Source: Crocodylus rhombifer
Taxonomy: Eukaryota; Chordata; Crocodylia; Crocodylidae
DNA length: 64,000 nucleotides
Direction of reading: 5' to 3'
NCBI GenBank assembly: GCA_038503035.1
Contig: JAVSML010000998.1
Coordinates: forward strand, 124,001 to 188,000
This document shows, piece after piece, positions 23,583-35,060 of this stretch (position 1 is the first letter of the stretch; each line of letters starts with the position of its first letter). The notes beneath the pieces are model-generated. The model searched no databases and was not told the origin of the DNA. It saw nothing but the letters and a program-made list of their open reading frames with translations. The position numbers were made by a program, and so were the translations under genes.

Positions 23583-24240
23583 TTAGGTATGGTGCTGATT
23601 GTTACTCCCCAGGTGCATCACCTTGCACTTCTCAGTGTTGAATCCCATCCTATTCTCATCCGCCCACCCCTGTAACCTATCTAGGTCTGGTTGCAGCCTA
23701 TTCCTCCCTTCTAGCGTGCCCACATTCCCCCACATCTTAGTGTCCTCAGCAAATTTGAACAGGGTGCTATTTATCCCCTCGTCCAAATTGCTGATGAAGA
23801 TGTTGAACAGTGTGGGCCCGAGGACCAAGCCCAGCGGAACCCCACCTCCCACATCCCTCCAAATCAAAAATGACCCATCCACTACCAGTCTCTGGGTGTG
23901 ACCCTCTAGCCAGTTGGCGACCCATTTGACTGTGTGGGTGTCGACACCACAGTCCCCCAATTTCTTGATGAGAACGGGGTGAGAGACAGTGTCGAAGGTC
24001 TCCTGAAAGTCCAGGAAGACTATGTCTACTGCTACCCCTGCATCTAAGGATTTGGTGACCTGGTCATAGAAGACCACCAGGTTGGTCTGTCAGGACCTGC
24101 CGCTAATGAACCCATGTTGGTTGCCCCTAAGCATAGTCTCCCCTGCTGGCCCCTCATGGAATAAGTCTCTCAAAAACTTAGCCAGGATTGAGGTAAGACT
24201 AACTGACCTATAGTTTCCCAGGTCCTCCTTCCTCCCTCCA
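23583..24240 (-). pseudogene. CR1 ORF2 reverse transcriptase domain, catalytic motif damaged
   Basis: From 24240 leftward the text reads GNYRSVSLTSILA, then QHGFISGRS, a stop, TNLVVFYDQVT, VFLDFQETFDTVSH and finally FKFAEDTKMW. These are reverse transcriptase motifs in the right order. The metal-binding FADD box reads FAED, so one of the two catalytic aspartates is now glutamate. An in-frame stop precedes the LDF motif. The domain would copy CR1 RNA at the nicked site; this copy is dead. Confidence 0.85.
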
Positions 24241-24311
24241 TGGTGGCTTTTGCGCCCTCCTGCCCCCTTTAATCTGTGTTGGGAACCCTTTGGGCTTGGA
24301 GGATCATCTCC

Positions 24312-25268
24312 TTAAGGAGCAACCAGTCTTCTTGGACGTCTGGCTCCCCTCCCCTCTGGGACATCAGTGCTTTCCCCGACTATTCTCCTTAGCTCATTGA
24401 AGTCTGCCCTCCTGAAATCTAGGGCTGCTGCCTTGCTGTAGGTCTTTGCCACCTTGCGCTGGATGGTGAATTCCAGCAGGTGATGATCACTGTCGCCCAG
24501 GTGGTTGAGCACCCGCAGCCCCTTCACCAGGTTGTCACCCATGGCCAGCACCAGGCGCATCTCCCCTGGTGGGGCTGTGCACCTCCTGGGTTAGATGGAG
24601 GTCCTGCATTTTGGCTAGGAACCTGCGTGAGCAGTCAGACCTGGCTGACTTCTCTTCCCAGCAGATGTCTGGAAAGTTCAGGTCACCCATGATGACTACA
24701 TCCTTTGACCTAACTACCTCTGTGAGCTGACTTAAGAATTCCTGGTCTAGCTCTTCCCCTTGATTGGGTGATCTGTAGTAGACCCACACCATTAAATCTC
24801 TTTCCCCTCAACTGCCTTGTATTCTAACCCAGAACACTTCAGAGTGCCCCTCCTCTGATTCTTTGCTAATTGACGAGGATGCGTATTCCTCCTTAATGTA
24901 GAATGCCACGCCTCACCTTTCCTCCCTGTCCTATCCCTCCTGTACAGCCTATAGCTCTTGATATTCACTGCCCAGTCATGCATTGGGTCCCACCACATTT
25001 CAGTGAGCCCCACTGTATCTGGGTTGCTGTCAGCTAGCAGGAGGGTAATTTCCTCTTGCTTGTTTCCCATACTATGATCATTTCTGTAGAGGCACTTGTG
25101 GCCTCCTGTGGATGTGTATACTGGCCCCCTACTTCCAGCATTACCCTGGCCCCTGTTGCTTATCTGTGTATATGTTCCTCTCATTGGTCTAGGCTGGGCT
25201 GTACTTGTGGGTGTTGCTTTGTTTGGCAGTCCAAGGCTTCCTCCACCCTCGTCTTCCCCTTCCCCCAA
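24312..25268 (-). pseudogene. CR1 ORF2 endonuclease domain, frameshifted
   Basis: An APE-type endonuclease that would nick target DNA to start reverse transcription. Pieces occur in three frames: 24792-25268 (NPDTVGLTEMWWD, with the conserved Glu), 24535-24792 (VVIMGDLNFPDICWE, with the conserved Asp and Asn) and 24312-24560 (LGDSDHHLLEF, the terminal SDH motif). The key residues survive but at least two frameshifts separate them. The linker (ALDFRRADFNELRRIV) continues briefly before the internal deletion. Confidence 0.8.
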
Positions 25269-25273
25269 CGAGC

Positions 25274-25522
25274 CTAGTTGAAAGCCCGCTGGAGGAGATC
25301 CACCAACCTAGAAGAAAATACACGCTTACCTTTAGGGGAAAGGTGGAGCCCATCCCAGCCAAGAATGTCTCTTGTCATGATGTGTGGGTCATTGTCAAGG
25401 AAGCCAAAGCCCGCCTTGAGACACCATTCCCAAAGCCGCCAGTTGGTCTCTGCGATGCACGTCGCATGCTGAAATGTGCAACTTAAAGCTGGAATGCCAC
25501 CAACTATAAAATTAGTACACAT
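25274..25522 (-). pseudogene. CR1 ORF1 C-terminal (esterase-like) remnant
   Basis: The last 80 codons of ORF1 remain. The end GWDGLHLSPKGKRVFSSRL is the conserved tail of the esterase-like domain, which in CR1 ORF1 is thought to help handle the RNA particle. The frame ends about 70 bp before the first endonuclease-frame sequence, as expected for adjacent ORF1 and ORF2. Everything upstream, including the catalytic serine region, is gone because the copy is truncated. Confidence 0.75.
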
Positions 25523-25724
25523 TTTTTAAGTCTAATGTTGTAACTGGTTGAAACTTGTTATGGTGTGATAGGTACTATGCCTGTAGCTGGTCTCAACTGC
25601 CCAGTTAACCAGATAATTGAGTAATAGCTGTAATTTGTAGAGGGGGCCAAAAAGATTACAAGTTAATTTCAACAAAAATTTACATGCAGCAAATTGAAGC
25701 AGATGATGCAAATTGGCAGATAGT

Positions 25725-26434
25725 TGGCAAGTCTACAAGAGATGTTTACTGCACAGTAGACTAATATGTAGGGCTATGGGAAGCTTCGGCCCCGATTCAA
25801 TTTGGCAGAGGTTCAGCCTCATTTGGTGGCTGAATCTCTGAATTGAATCAATGGACCTTTAATCTCTCCAAATTGAATCAGAACCCTCCAAATTGATTTG
25901 GAGAGATTCGGAAAGATTTGACAATTTGGACATAGACACAGCTTTAAAACTTTTTTATACATACCTCTAGGTAGCAGGCGGCTTGCTCATGAATGCTGCA
26001 ATGCTGGGGCGCATGGAGCATCTCACTGAAGCACGGGGGGCTTCCCAGAACACTCAGGAGTGGATCCAGAAGTGGACCAGAAGCACTTCTGGTCCACCTC
26101 TGGGTTCACTGCCGAGCACATGGGGGATCCCTCCATGCTTCTGTGGGATGCTCCATGCACCCCAGCAGTGCAGTGTTCATGAGCCATACCTGGTACCTCG
26201 AGGTATGTAGAAAAAACATTTAATGCTGCATCTATGGCCGAATCACTGATTCTCTGAATCAGCATTGAATCTTCAGATTCGAATTCAGCCAAATCGTATC
26301 AGGGACAGTGATCTGAATCAACGAATCAAATCACTGTCCCCAATTTGGGCCAAATCCAAATTGAATAGGGCCCACTTTGCACACCCCTACTAATTAGCTG
26401 TGCATTAAACCTCTTGTGTCTATATGTGTATCCC
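25725..26434. mobile_element. MITE of the GGGTGCATCTACAC family, split by a hAT insertion
   Basis: The left end (tggcaagtctacaagagatgtttactgcac) and right end (cctcttgtgtctatatgtgtatccc) are diverged inverted copies of the family ends. AGT lies just outside the left end. The original element was only about 80 bp long; the rest is the hAT element at 25769-26399. Confidence 0.55.
25769..26399. mobile_element. Non-autonomous hAT foldback element, copy B1
   Basis: It starts tagggctatgggaagcttcg and ends tttgcacacccctac minus the last base. Near-identical 8-bp flanks follow: ctaatatg (25761-25768) and ctaattag (26400-26407). The region 25927-26240 is one long inverted repeat. Its arms include catacctctaggtagcagg on the left and the complement of cctggtacctcgaggtatg on the right. 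They meet at a perfect 12-bp arm pair, gtggaccagaag 26072-26083 and its complement 26086-26097, with a 2-nt loop. The gggacagtgat hairpin shared with copy A1 is at about 26303-26340. No transposase. Confidence 0.75.
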
Positions 26435-26435
26435 T

Positions 26436-27100
26436 ATTAGGCTGGAGTAAACTAACTTACTCCACAGCAGGAGTAAGAAACTCCTCAGCAGTTGCACATG
26501 TAGATGCTGCCCCATCTGGCTAGAGCATGAGGGTGCTTCATGAAGGAGATGCTTGCTGGCTAGCCAGACAGTGAAGCACCCTGGTGCCCCAGCCAGTCCG
26601 TCCACAGCATGTTAAGCTGTGTAAGGCAGCTCTGGCCTGGCAGGCTTACCCCTGGGGTCTCCTGCCAGCCAGGGCTTCTCCGACCTGCAGTGCATTAATA
26701 TGCACATATATACAAACACAGTCAGATGCTACTTCACTTTTATCCCCAGTATCTATTATTATCAAGTTAGTGGTTCCTCTCAAATAGAACTGATGGTATA
26801 AAATATTTTAAGCTTCCTATAGTAAACCAACTAAAACCAAAGCTAAAACCAAACCAACTAAAACCAAAGCTAGTCTTAGCCAATGATAATACACAAACTC
26901 TTTCAAGTTAAAAGTATGGTAATTCAGTCCTTATGTTGTTCTGAGACTGACTTTGACACCCTCTCACTTTATTGTTGCACTTACACACAGTGTTTGCCTA
27001 GTAAGATAAATGATGATTTGCACAAATTTTAACTCAGAAATACAAATCTATCTCATCAATTTTTTTTTCTATTCTTTTTCAAATAAATGTAAAAAGAATA
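26436..27100. other. Intergenic DNA, no gene recognised
   Basis: The left part (26440-26700) is GC-richer and may be MITE-related (cagcaggagtaag, similar to 30850). The rest is AT-rich. Confidence 0.35.
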
Positions 27101-27104
27101 TCAA

Positions 27105-27220
27105 AGGTTGAGAACAGGCAAGGGTTTTTCTAAGTGATATATTTTATTGAACCAATTGTATTGTTTGGGGTTATAGACAAACCTTTAAGTATGACATAGC
27201 CTTCTGCAGCTCTAGATTAA
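27105..27220 (-). mobile_element. Retroelement-like tail, degraded
   Basis: The minus strand reads ctgcagaaggctatgtcatac, then ttggttcaataaaatatatc, then ccttgcctgttc. The same layout occurs at 56035-56125 (ctgacaaaggg..., ttggtctaataaatgatatc, ccttgtctgtc). These are copies of one dispersed family that ends with an AATAAA-bearing segment. The class is not certain. Confidence 0.5.
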
Positions 27221-27427
27221 TCCAAAGGCTATATTAATACAAGGTTTTTTAATAGAGATAAATCTCTAAAATTGAAAAAGATAAAAAAAGGTTTAAAAAA
27301 TCACTTTGAATAAATGGAAAGATTGTGTGCTTCATAAATCAACTGCAAAGATGTTATTCTGCCATAAGTAGGAAAGAGGGACCTTAGTGGACCAATACTG
27401 GCTATTAATTTAGGGAAAAAAAAAAGA

Positions 27428-28326
27428 AGGGCTGCCAATTAATCTGTGTTAGCGTACATGATTAATGCAAATACCAATTCGCACATTAATTTTTTCAACG
27501 TGTTAATCACATGTGGTTTTGGAGCCTGCGCCTGGGCTGTCCTGCAGTGCATGTCCATCACTGCTGCCTCTGGGCCACCCAGCAAGGTAGTGCTGGTGGT
27601 GCAGAGGAGCCACAGGGCAGCCTTGGCATGGGCTCTGGGTGGCTGCAGCAGGAAGGGCCCAGTAACAATAAGGGGGAAGGGCCATTTTTCCCCTGCACCC
27701 AGCAACAGCTTCAGGCTGACACTACCACCTGCCCTCACCAGGCTTCCCCACCACCTGTGTTCCACTGCTGCAGCTGCCTGGGGTAAGTGCCATGCCCTGG
27801 CCTGCTCTCCCTTCCTTCCTTCCTTCCCTCCCTTAGCCAAAGTCCCCCTCACCGGCTGCAGCACCAATGTCCCCATGCCAGCTCAGCTCTGGGAGCTCTG
27901 TGTGGGCTAAATTTTGGGGTGAGGGGCAGCAGCAGGGATTGGGAGACTATGGGTTGGGACTGAGGGGCACCAACATAGTTTTGGGGAGCAAGGGACTGTG
28001 GGTCAGGACTGTGGGGCACTGGCAGTACCAGGGGGCTGCAAGTCAGGAGTGAGGGGCAGCAACAGGAACAGGGGTTATGAATTGGGGACTGTGGGTTGGG
28101 AGTGAGGGGCACTGGCAGAGCCTGGGGTGGTAAGGGACTGGGGGTTGGAAATGAGGGGCACCGGCAGGGCCAGGGGTCTGTGAGTACTACACAGTTTGCA
28201 TTCTGTGCTGTAAAAATAGGATTCTATAATTGTTTACCTGCATAATGAATATTGCAATTAAGCACACCTAGTTCTTAATCTCATGATTGACTGTGATTAA
28301 TTTTTTTTAATTGTTTGGCAGTCCTA
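27428..28326. mobile_element. hAT-like non-autonomous element with ATTAAT-rich ends and a minisatellite core
   Basis: The left end agggctgccaattaatc and right end gattaattttttttaattgtttggcagtcc are inverted copies. A-rich flanks on both sides fit an 8-bp duplication but are too simple to prove one. This terminus, with long ATTAAT runs, is a repeat I recall from many vertebrates. The core is GC-rich and includes a ccttcctt run (about 27808) and a minisatellite from about 27900. Long open frames on both strands here follow from the GC-rich repeat and are not genes. Confidence 0.65.
27900..28190. repeat. Minisatellite, unit about 45-60 bp
   Basis: Degenerate units built on gggactgtgggttgggagtg followed by aggggcaccggcaggg-like text recur about five times. 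The units differ at many positions, so the array is old or was never homogenised. Confidence 0.75.
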
Positions 28327-30744
28327 AAAAAAAGTAAGAACCTACCTTTGGCCAAAACTCAAATCAAGCCATTTTATGATAGTATTGACAATATTGCAAT
28401 TTTTTTTTCAAGTTACTTTTTGAAAATACCTTCATGTTTAAAAAAAAATAAAAAAAAAGATAGGGGAATAATCACCCTCTGTTAACCTTGCTCTTAACCA
28501 ATTAATGTTTAGTAGCATTAAATAGTTCTTACTAAATCTCTTTTAAAATAGCCCTTTTATCCTCAAAGGAAAGTATTTATTTTCTATAGGAAACTGGTGA
28601 AACTAAGAACTTAGTAAGATTCAAAAAGGGTCTGAACACTTACAAATCAGTAGATCAAGAATGATAATGGTTGTTGCTAGCATATTTTGAAATTCCATGT
28701 TCAGATGGAGGCACCTAAATTTCATGGACACCTCAGTTTGTGACCCCAAGTTCTTCCATTAATACCTTAAATTTCTGCTTCTGCATATGCTTGTTAGCTA
28801 GGCACAAGCCCCACTTAGTTTACAGTTTGTTGATCTAGCACTAAATGTTTAACTGTTCCTTTCAGGCAGAAATGTAGGTTGAGCTTTTTGCCTTTCACGC
28901 AAGATTTTCAGTGGACTTCTTGCTACACTTGAGAAATCCACTGTTGCCAAATAAAGTCTTATGCAGACGTACTGAGGGTGTGTAGGAAAACGATTAAAAC
29001 TGCACACCAACATGGAACCAAAGTAGAGATCTGCGTGGGTCTGATTTTAAAGGTCCTCTTCCAATCTGCATCTGATATTATAGAACTGGACTCAAACCTG
29101 CAACTCACATTAGCAAGTCTTCTTTACCCGCAACGCAACCCACTTTGGGGTCTCTGGAGTTAGCCTGAAGACAAGAAAAAAAACTGGCTTCCCCAAGTGC
29201 CAAAAAGCACAGTGAAGTGTTCATTTGAGCATGCTGCCTGGGGATGGGAGGAGGTGGCCAGTCTCTGGGGTCAGCCCAGAGACAAGGAAAAAAATGCTTA
29301 TCCAAGAGCAAAAAAGCACAAGAAGCTACTCATTTCCAGGGGAGATGGGGAATGAGGGGGGAAATGCAGCCAATCCCAGCCCCAGCTGGTGACATCAGCA
29401 TGCTGCTGACCATGCTGATTTTAATAACTGGCTTTTAACACCTGCTTAGTTGAAGAGGGTGTTAATTAACTGGCTTGCCTCTTGGCTAGCTGGCTACTTG
29501 CAAAGGGTTTCCCTGCTTGCAATTAGATGCTAACCATAGTCACACTCAACCCACACCCAACCCACACTCAAACTGCAAAATCTGAACCCAACCCACTTCG
29601 TGGGCCACTGTGGGTACCCAACCTGATGCAGGACTGTGAACCAGAATATGGGACTGCATTTAGCCACTTCTTCCCTTGTAGCCACCACTTGAGGATCTCC
29701 ATGCTACTTAACCTCTTTTAGGCCAGTAACAGAGTTAGGGTGGGTGAACAAAAGCACCAGGTGCCAATTTAGGAGGGGCACCAAAAGGGCACCCCAACTT
29801 CATACGGTCTATGGCCCAGCAAAAGGTGAATGTGTGTCCAGTTCATTACTGAGCTACCTGCACCACTTACAGAAAACTGTGTAACTTTCATTGATTCTGC
29901 CTCAGTCTTTTTGAATGTCTGTACTTAGCCATAGTCTCTTTCTGTCATCATTCTACTTCACACTGGTGTATTTAGGACTGTATGGAAACCCATTTCTGTA
30001 GCACATGTAGGTGCGTAGGTGTTTCTTCATGACTGCTCCTTTGGGCTTGGGTGTTGCCAAGGGCCAGCACAGAAATACATGCAGAGAAGTTGTGTATTTC
30101 ACACACGAAAACAACAGTTTAATAGGATGATATTTCGGTCACACAGATATCCAACATATTTACTTTTGTTTCCTGAAGCTTACAAAGTTGGATGAATCAG
30201 AACTGATAGGCTGTGATGAACTGTCTAGTACCCAATTCAGTAACAGTTTAATCACAGTTTCTAACTATAGAGATATTTAATATTTACAAATTAGTTTGAC
30301 CTGAAAGTAAATTAAAAATAAAGCCTTTTACGCAGAGTTTCCCCATGATAATTTATGGATCATTAACCTATTTTGCAAATATAAAGGATGGTAATTTTGC
30401 AACGCTATTTTTAAAGTATTGAATAGTATAAGTGGCTTGTATATTATTAATGTTCTGTAAGTACAGCTGTCCATGTAAGTGTCGTAACTGAAATCAACAG
30501 TACCCTCAAGGTATCCTGCAAGGCCCATTTGTTCAAATTTCTTCTGAAGAGATTGTTGTGGGGATGAAAATGATTCTGTTGTAATTGTTCTGCTAGGGGA
30601 TTTTTAATGTTTTTGTAAAAGGTGAGCATTGTGACAAAATACTGAGAAACTTCAGAATGCAATACAACATCTTTAGTTTGACATGTCCAAGTTGTACAAG
30701 GAAAATGGTCTTTGCTGTGCAGAGAATAAGATTCTAGTCCTTGG
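28327..30744. other. Intergenic DNA, no gene recognised
   Basis: Mostly AT-rich. About 29240-29400 and 29740-29830 are GC-richer, repeat-like patches. Short open frames have no recognisable content. Confidence 0.4.
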
Positions 30745-31253
30745 GTACATCTACATGAGAAGTTTACTGCAGAGCTGACTAATTAGGTCCACAGTAAACA
30801 GCTCAGTGTCTACATGTGCACCCCTATTAGGATGCAGGGAACTAATAAACTCCACAGCAGGGTAGTATTTGTAAAAACAAGAACTACCCTGCCGCAGAGT
30901 GTTTTTGTGAGCAGCAGCGCATGAGTAGACGCTGAATCGGCTGGCTCGGGCACAAGGGTGCTTTCGTGCAGGGGCTCCATCCTATGCTGAAGCATCCAAC
31001 CAACCCCTCTGCAGCATGTTGATCCCAGCTAAAGCAGCTCTGTGATGGCAGACTGACCTCTGGGGCCCTCTGCCAGCTGGGGCTGCTCTGGCTGGGCTCC
31101 ACATACTATGCATGAATAAACTCTGAAGGCAATTGCTCCGGAGTTAAATGCTTCCAGGCTCACATTCAAACGGCATGCCTGGGAGCAAAAAACTCTGGAG
31201 TAATAAGCTACAGAGTTTATTCATGTGCAGTAATTGTACATGTAGATGCACTC
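30745..31253. mobile_element. MITE of the GGGTGCATCTACAC family
   Basis: The left end gggtacatctacatgagaag and right end gtacatgtagatgcact are inverted copies of the family terminus. Internal sequence is GC-richer, with the family words ctccacagcag and ttcatgtgcagtaat. Open frames on the minus strand here are not protein-like. Confidence 0.7.
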
Positions 31254-32500
31254 TTTGATAGATTATTCCAACTGTCTATATGTTTGCTTGCTTAGGCTAT
31301 GTTGTGAACTTGTGCATCAAAAAAGCTGTGGAGCAGAGCTGAATGTTAAGAACCACAATTTGTAATGAGAAAAATAAAAGTAGGCTCTTAAAACTACAGG
31401 ATCACAGTTTGTATCTATGGACCTAAGATGGAGCATATAACCTCACTCAAACTGAAAAAAAGGCTTATTGAGTGCAATGGCTCATTTTAGCATTTTGATG
31501 TATCTAAAGATGCAAAGTTGCATCTAAAGAATACGGCTTGTTCAATTCAGGCTCAGCTTGGGTAGGAGCTGGTGTTAGCCACAAATGTAGTAATTCAGTA
31601 TGCCAGTGATGAAGACAGGCTGGAAAGGTGAGATGGTGATGGCTTTGTGCTCTGCTTTTAAAAAAGGAATATTCCTCCTCTCTGAGAGAGGGTCCTTTGA
31701 GTAAGTAATAAGAGAGGAGTTAGCTGAAGCTAGTGGATCTGGCTGGCCTTATAACTATACATACAGTTCTGAGTATGTATTTCTGTAGATTTAGTATTCT
31801 GTAGAAAATGAAGATCTATGGGAAACAGAAAGGTCTAAAAGCAAACATAGGTTATGATAATGCAGCTTCAGCTTGTTTGCTTTTGAGTCCTGCTGGGAGA
31901 CTCCATGAGGAAGCCCTGGAGCTGCTACCCTGGAAAAATACCAGGACCTAAGGAGAACTCTAGCAAGCTGGACATTATTTAATTGTTTATTTGCAGTGCT
32001 GTTGTCCGGGAAGGCTGGGACTTCAGAGAAGCCTGGCTACATGGCTCAAATTCACAGTTATAGACAGGGTGCTCAATAAATAGTTGGAGCCAGCAGTCTG
32101 AGAGAGCTCCACTTCATTCTGTGTCTGAGTTACAACCGATTGACACCATGTAACATGAACCTCTGCAGAACAAATCAACTGTTCCAACTGGCTTTTTAAG
32201 CTATAGTTTCTCCCACATTTTTTCCCCAGCCAAACACAGAAATAATTAATAGTAATATAATACATGTTTTTGATTAGTCTCTGTGCCTTTTCTGTTGCAG
32301 GTCTCCCTTGAAAAAGTACCACTAATATAAATCCTTCAGTTCTAGTTGCCTTCTGCTGTAGAGTTTGGCTACTTCAATCAGCTGGGGTTGTTGCCTTTGT
32401 GAGACCTTGTCAGAGAAGATGGCTGACTCCATGCTCCTTATTTCCCTCCCATCTGAAATGTTGAGAATTTTCTACCTGTTATGTCATACTGTGTGGTGGT
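31254..32500. other. Intergenic DNA, no gene recognised
   Basis: AT-rich to balanced sequence without a named repeat or gene. Confidence 0.4.
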
Positions 32501-32519
32501 AATATGAGGGAGTAAGCTC

Positions 32520-33430
32520 ATGTGAATACAAGGCCACCTCTTGTGATACCACTCTTTTATGTTGTTGGAGGCAGTCGGGCCTGAGTCCATGGCACTGTCA
32601 CCTAGCTCCCCCATGCGGCATGTGCAGACACATAACCTAAGAAGGTCACATGTTGAACTTTGGGTGGCCTCCTACTTGGAGGCATGCTCAGTTAGCTCTA
32701 AAGGTGCTGGAGTAGAGCACCTAATGCACAAAGTGTTCCATGTGCAGAGCCCTGGCATGCTGGTTGCACTGCCCCATAAAGGTTTTGTGGCGATTGACAC
32801 TCGGTGTGTGTGAGTGGGGGCAATTGATGTTGTGTGGGTGAGAGGGAGTGTAGGCCTGTTAGTGTGTGTATGCTGAAAGGATCCTGAAAGAATGTCAGTG
32901 TGGAGAGAGAGAGAGAGAGACTGTCAGTGTGGTGCATGAATCAAGTGGAAATGACTTTGTGATGTATCGGTGCATTGGTGTGGGTGCTCACTGTGTGGTG
33001 TTGCTATGCTGCAACTGTGGAGGGCTGATGAGGTGAGCGCATCCTTCACAGTGAGGCCACTATAGAGCTGGCATTCATTCCCAATGACCACTACCTTTGA
33101 GAACCCACCTCTCTTCACTATTGCTGGTCTCCTGATTGTGATCTCCCAGTGAGAGTGGCCAGGGTTGGCTCCCTGGACTCTTTTTCTCCCCGGGTGCACA
33201 TAGTGTATACATAGCAGCCCTCCATCCTTAGTGTAAGTATCACCAACTCTTCCTCCTCTCCTGCCTTGTTCCATTTTCCTTCCTTCCCTAAAGCAGAAGG
33301 TAAGCCACCATTGAATCATCACCTCCGGTGGGATCTATATCTACTGTGTTCCGGCCCAGTGGAGATCCAGTGTTAAATGAAGTTTTCCCTTCATTTAATA
33401 AAGTTCATACCCATCCCCAAGTTAATATTG
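32520..33430 (+). repeat. Possible LTR, boundaries unknown
   Basis: GC-richer sequence that ends with a polyadenylation signal AATAAA at 33397-33402. Directly before it is a perfect small hairpin, aaatgaag-ttttcc-cttcattt (33375-33396). A hairpin next to AATAAA is common in LTR R regions. A (GA)n run lies at about 32903-32920. I found no TG/CA ends with matching flanks. Confidence 0.3.
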
Positions 33431-33437
33431 ATTCTAA

Positions 33438-34090
33438 GGGCCTGTGTAGATGAAACAGAGGCCCTAAATTGAAGCAGTGAGTTTTAAAAACCACTGCTTC
33501 AATTTAGGGCTGATTAAACCCCCATGTCGTGCACACACCCTGCTGACTTACCTGCCTCTCTGGTGGGGAGGGGAGAGCAAGCTGCTGGTGGGAGAAGCAG
33601 TCCCTGGGCTGGGAGGTAGGGCTGGTGCTTCCCTCCATGACAGCTGCACACTCCCTCCTGGCTGCACCCTAGGTGGTCCTAGGGAGCACTGCAATAATGG
33701 AAGGAAGCACCGGGCCCCCACAGCTCAGGCAGGTAGGCTAGTTCCAGGGGGTGGGGAAGGTGGAAGATCAGGCTCGCCACTTTTCTTGGGTGAAGCTGCT
33801 TTCCCTGGCTGTTGTCAGGATACCTGCAGAGCCAAGGAGCTGCACAGAGCCTGGTGCTTCATTCCGCGGCTGTAGGAGGAGCAAACTCCTTGAAGGAGTT
33901 TTAGTTGGCTGCGCTCCAAGTCATTTAAGCAGCATTATGCTGCCGAATTTCCTACAGCGGTTGGAATTAATGTGCAGTACACTGCCGAGGTGTAACAAAC
34001 ACTGATACAATTAAAGTGGTGCAAAAGCATTTAGCCCACTTTAAAGTGTCATACACACATGCCTCTTGTTTTATCTATGCATGGCCCAAG
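33438..34090. mobile_element. MITE-like element with a perfect 19-bp-arm hairpin
   Basis: The left end gggcctgtgtagatgaaac and the complement of the right end (cttgttttatctatgcatggccc, about 34067-34089) are alike, so the ends are inverted repeats related to the GTGTAGATG family. Just inside the left end, gccctaaattgaagcagtg (33461-33479) pairs perfectly with 33492-33510. The core is GC-rich with no recognisable gene. Confidence 0.6.
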
Positions 34091-35060
34091 GTTCTAGTGC
34101 TTGTGGGGATTGAATTGTAAAATAGATATTAGATAAGTTAGGTATAAGTTTTAGGAATTATAAGAATAGTTTTACTGGGTGTGTATTTTGTAGTTTTGTT
34201 ACTTGCTGTACCTGTTCTCTAAGACAGTTATATTTACTTGTTACTTACCTGTTATTAATTAATAGACTGATTAATTCGTGTCAGATGCACAACAGTGTGC
34301 AAGTCTCTTATTAGTCATAGTGCAAACAATTGCCGGATTGATAGGGTGGTGACAAATATGCCTAGTCAATTTGTTAGCCGGGGGGGCCAGGAATCACCTC
34401 ACTTGAAACCAGACCATTGGGGCAGCCATTAATTGGGTAGTGCTGATTAGGTGCTCATTAAGTCTGGGTTCAACAATGTCACCATTTTTTCTTCTTATAA
34501 ACACTGTATTTTCTTGCATGCCCCCAAATAAAAAGCATATTGTTCTTAGGAGGCAGAAAGCAGAAAAAAAGATTTTCCAGCATCGTGGCTGACTGTATGG
34601 CATAGGCCCCTAGCAAACATTACACTTAAGACATGATTAACCAGTTAATCATATCTTTAGTAGTAACCTAGCCACACATTTAAGCAATTACAGCCTCAGT
34701 AGAATGGGAAATAAGCCACAATTTTTACACAAAATATGTGTAATAACATTGTAACTGGTTCCCACCACAAATTAAATGGAGCATAAGGCCACTCCCAGCA
34801 TCAGGAGCACGCTTGAGCCTTCAAAGACTTCAAACATTCCTGAGGCTGGGAGTTCCAGTCAGCTGATAAGTGCTCCCAGTGCCCCAAATTTGATATTTGC
34901 TGGTGCAGGGAGAGCTCAAGATCATGATTCAAGGTTTCCCCTGCACTGGCAATCTGGTATTATTGGGATCTAACCCCTGATCCCACAGTCATACCTCCTG
35001 TCATGCATGTGTGGCATAGCAAGAGGTGTGATAGTTAGGATCATGGATCAGATCCCAATT
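34091..35060. other. Intergenic DNA with an unclassified repeat patch
   Basis: A G-run lies at 34380-34388. About 34800-35060 shares phrases with 22390-22600 (cccctgcac, atcagatccca) and is probably a dispersed repeat. Confidence 0.35.

Larger units (their letters stand above)
22881..25535 (-). mobile_element. CR1 LINE, longest copy, 5'-truncated and internally deleted
   Basis: The element reads on the minus strand. Its 3' end lies at 22881-22896 (tatgaaac-type repeats). Going 5' come the ORF2 C-terminus, reverse transcriptase, endonuclease, and the tail of ORF1 up to about 25530. A full CR1 is around 4.5 kb. Most of ORF1 is missing, and roughly 0.5-0.7 kb between endonuclease and reverse transcriptase appears deleted near 24240-24310. 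Frameshifts and stops break every domain, so it cannot move. The 3' wording is of crocodilian type (recalled, not searched). Confidence 0.9.

Noticed and set aside
27439..27910. Two long frames of about 150 codons on opposite strands
   Set aside because: Both lie in the GC-rich core of a hAT-like element; long frames on both strands of GC-rich DNA are expected by chance.
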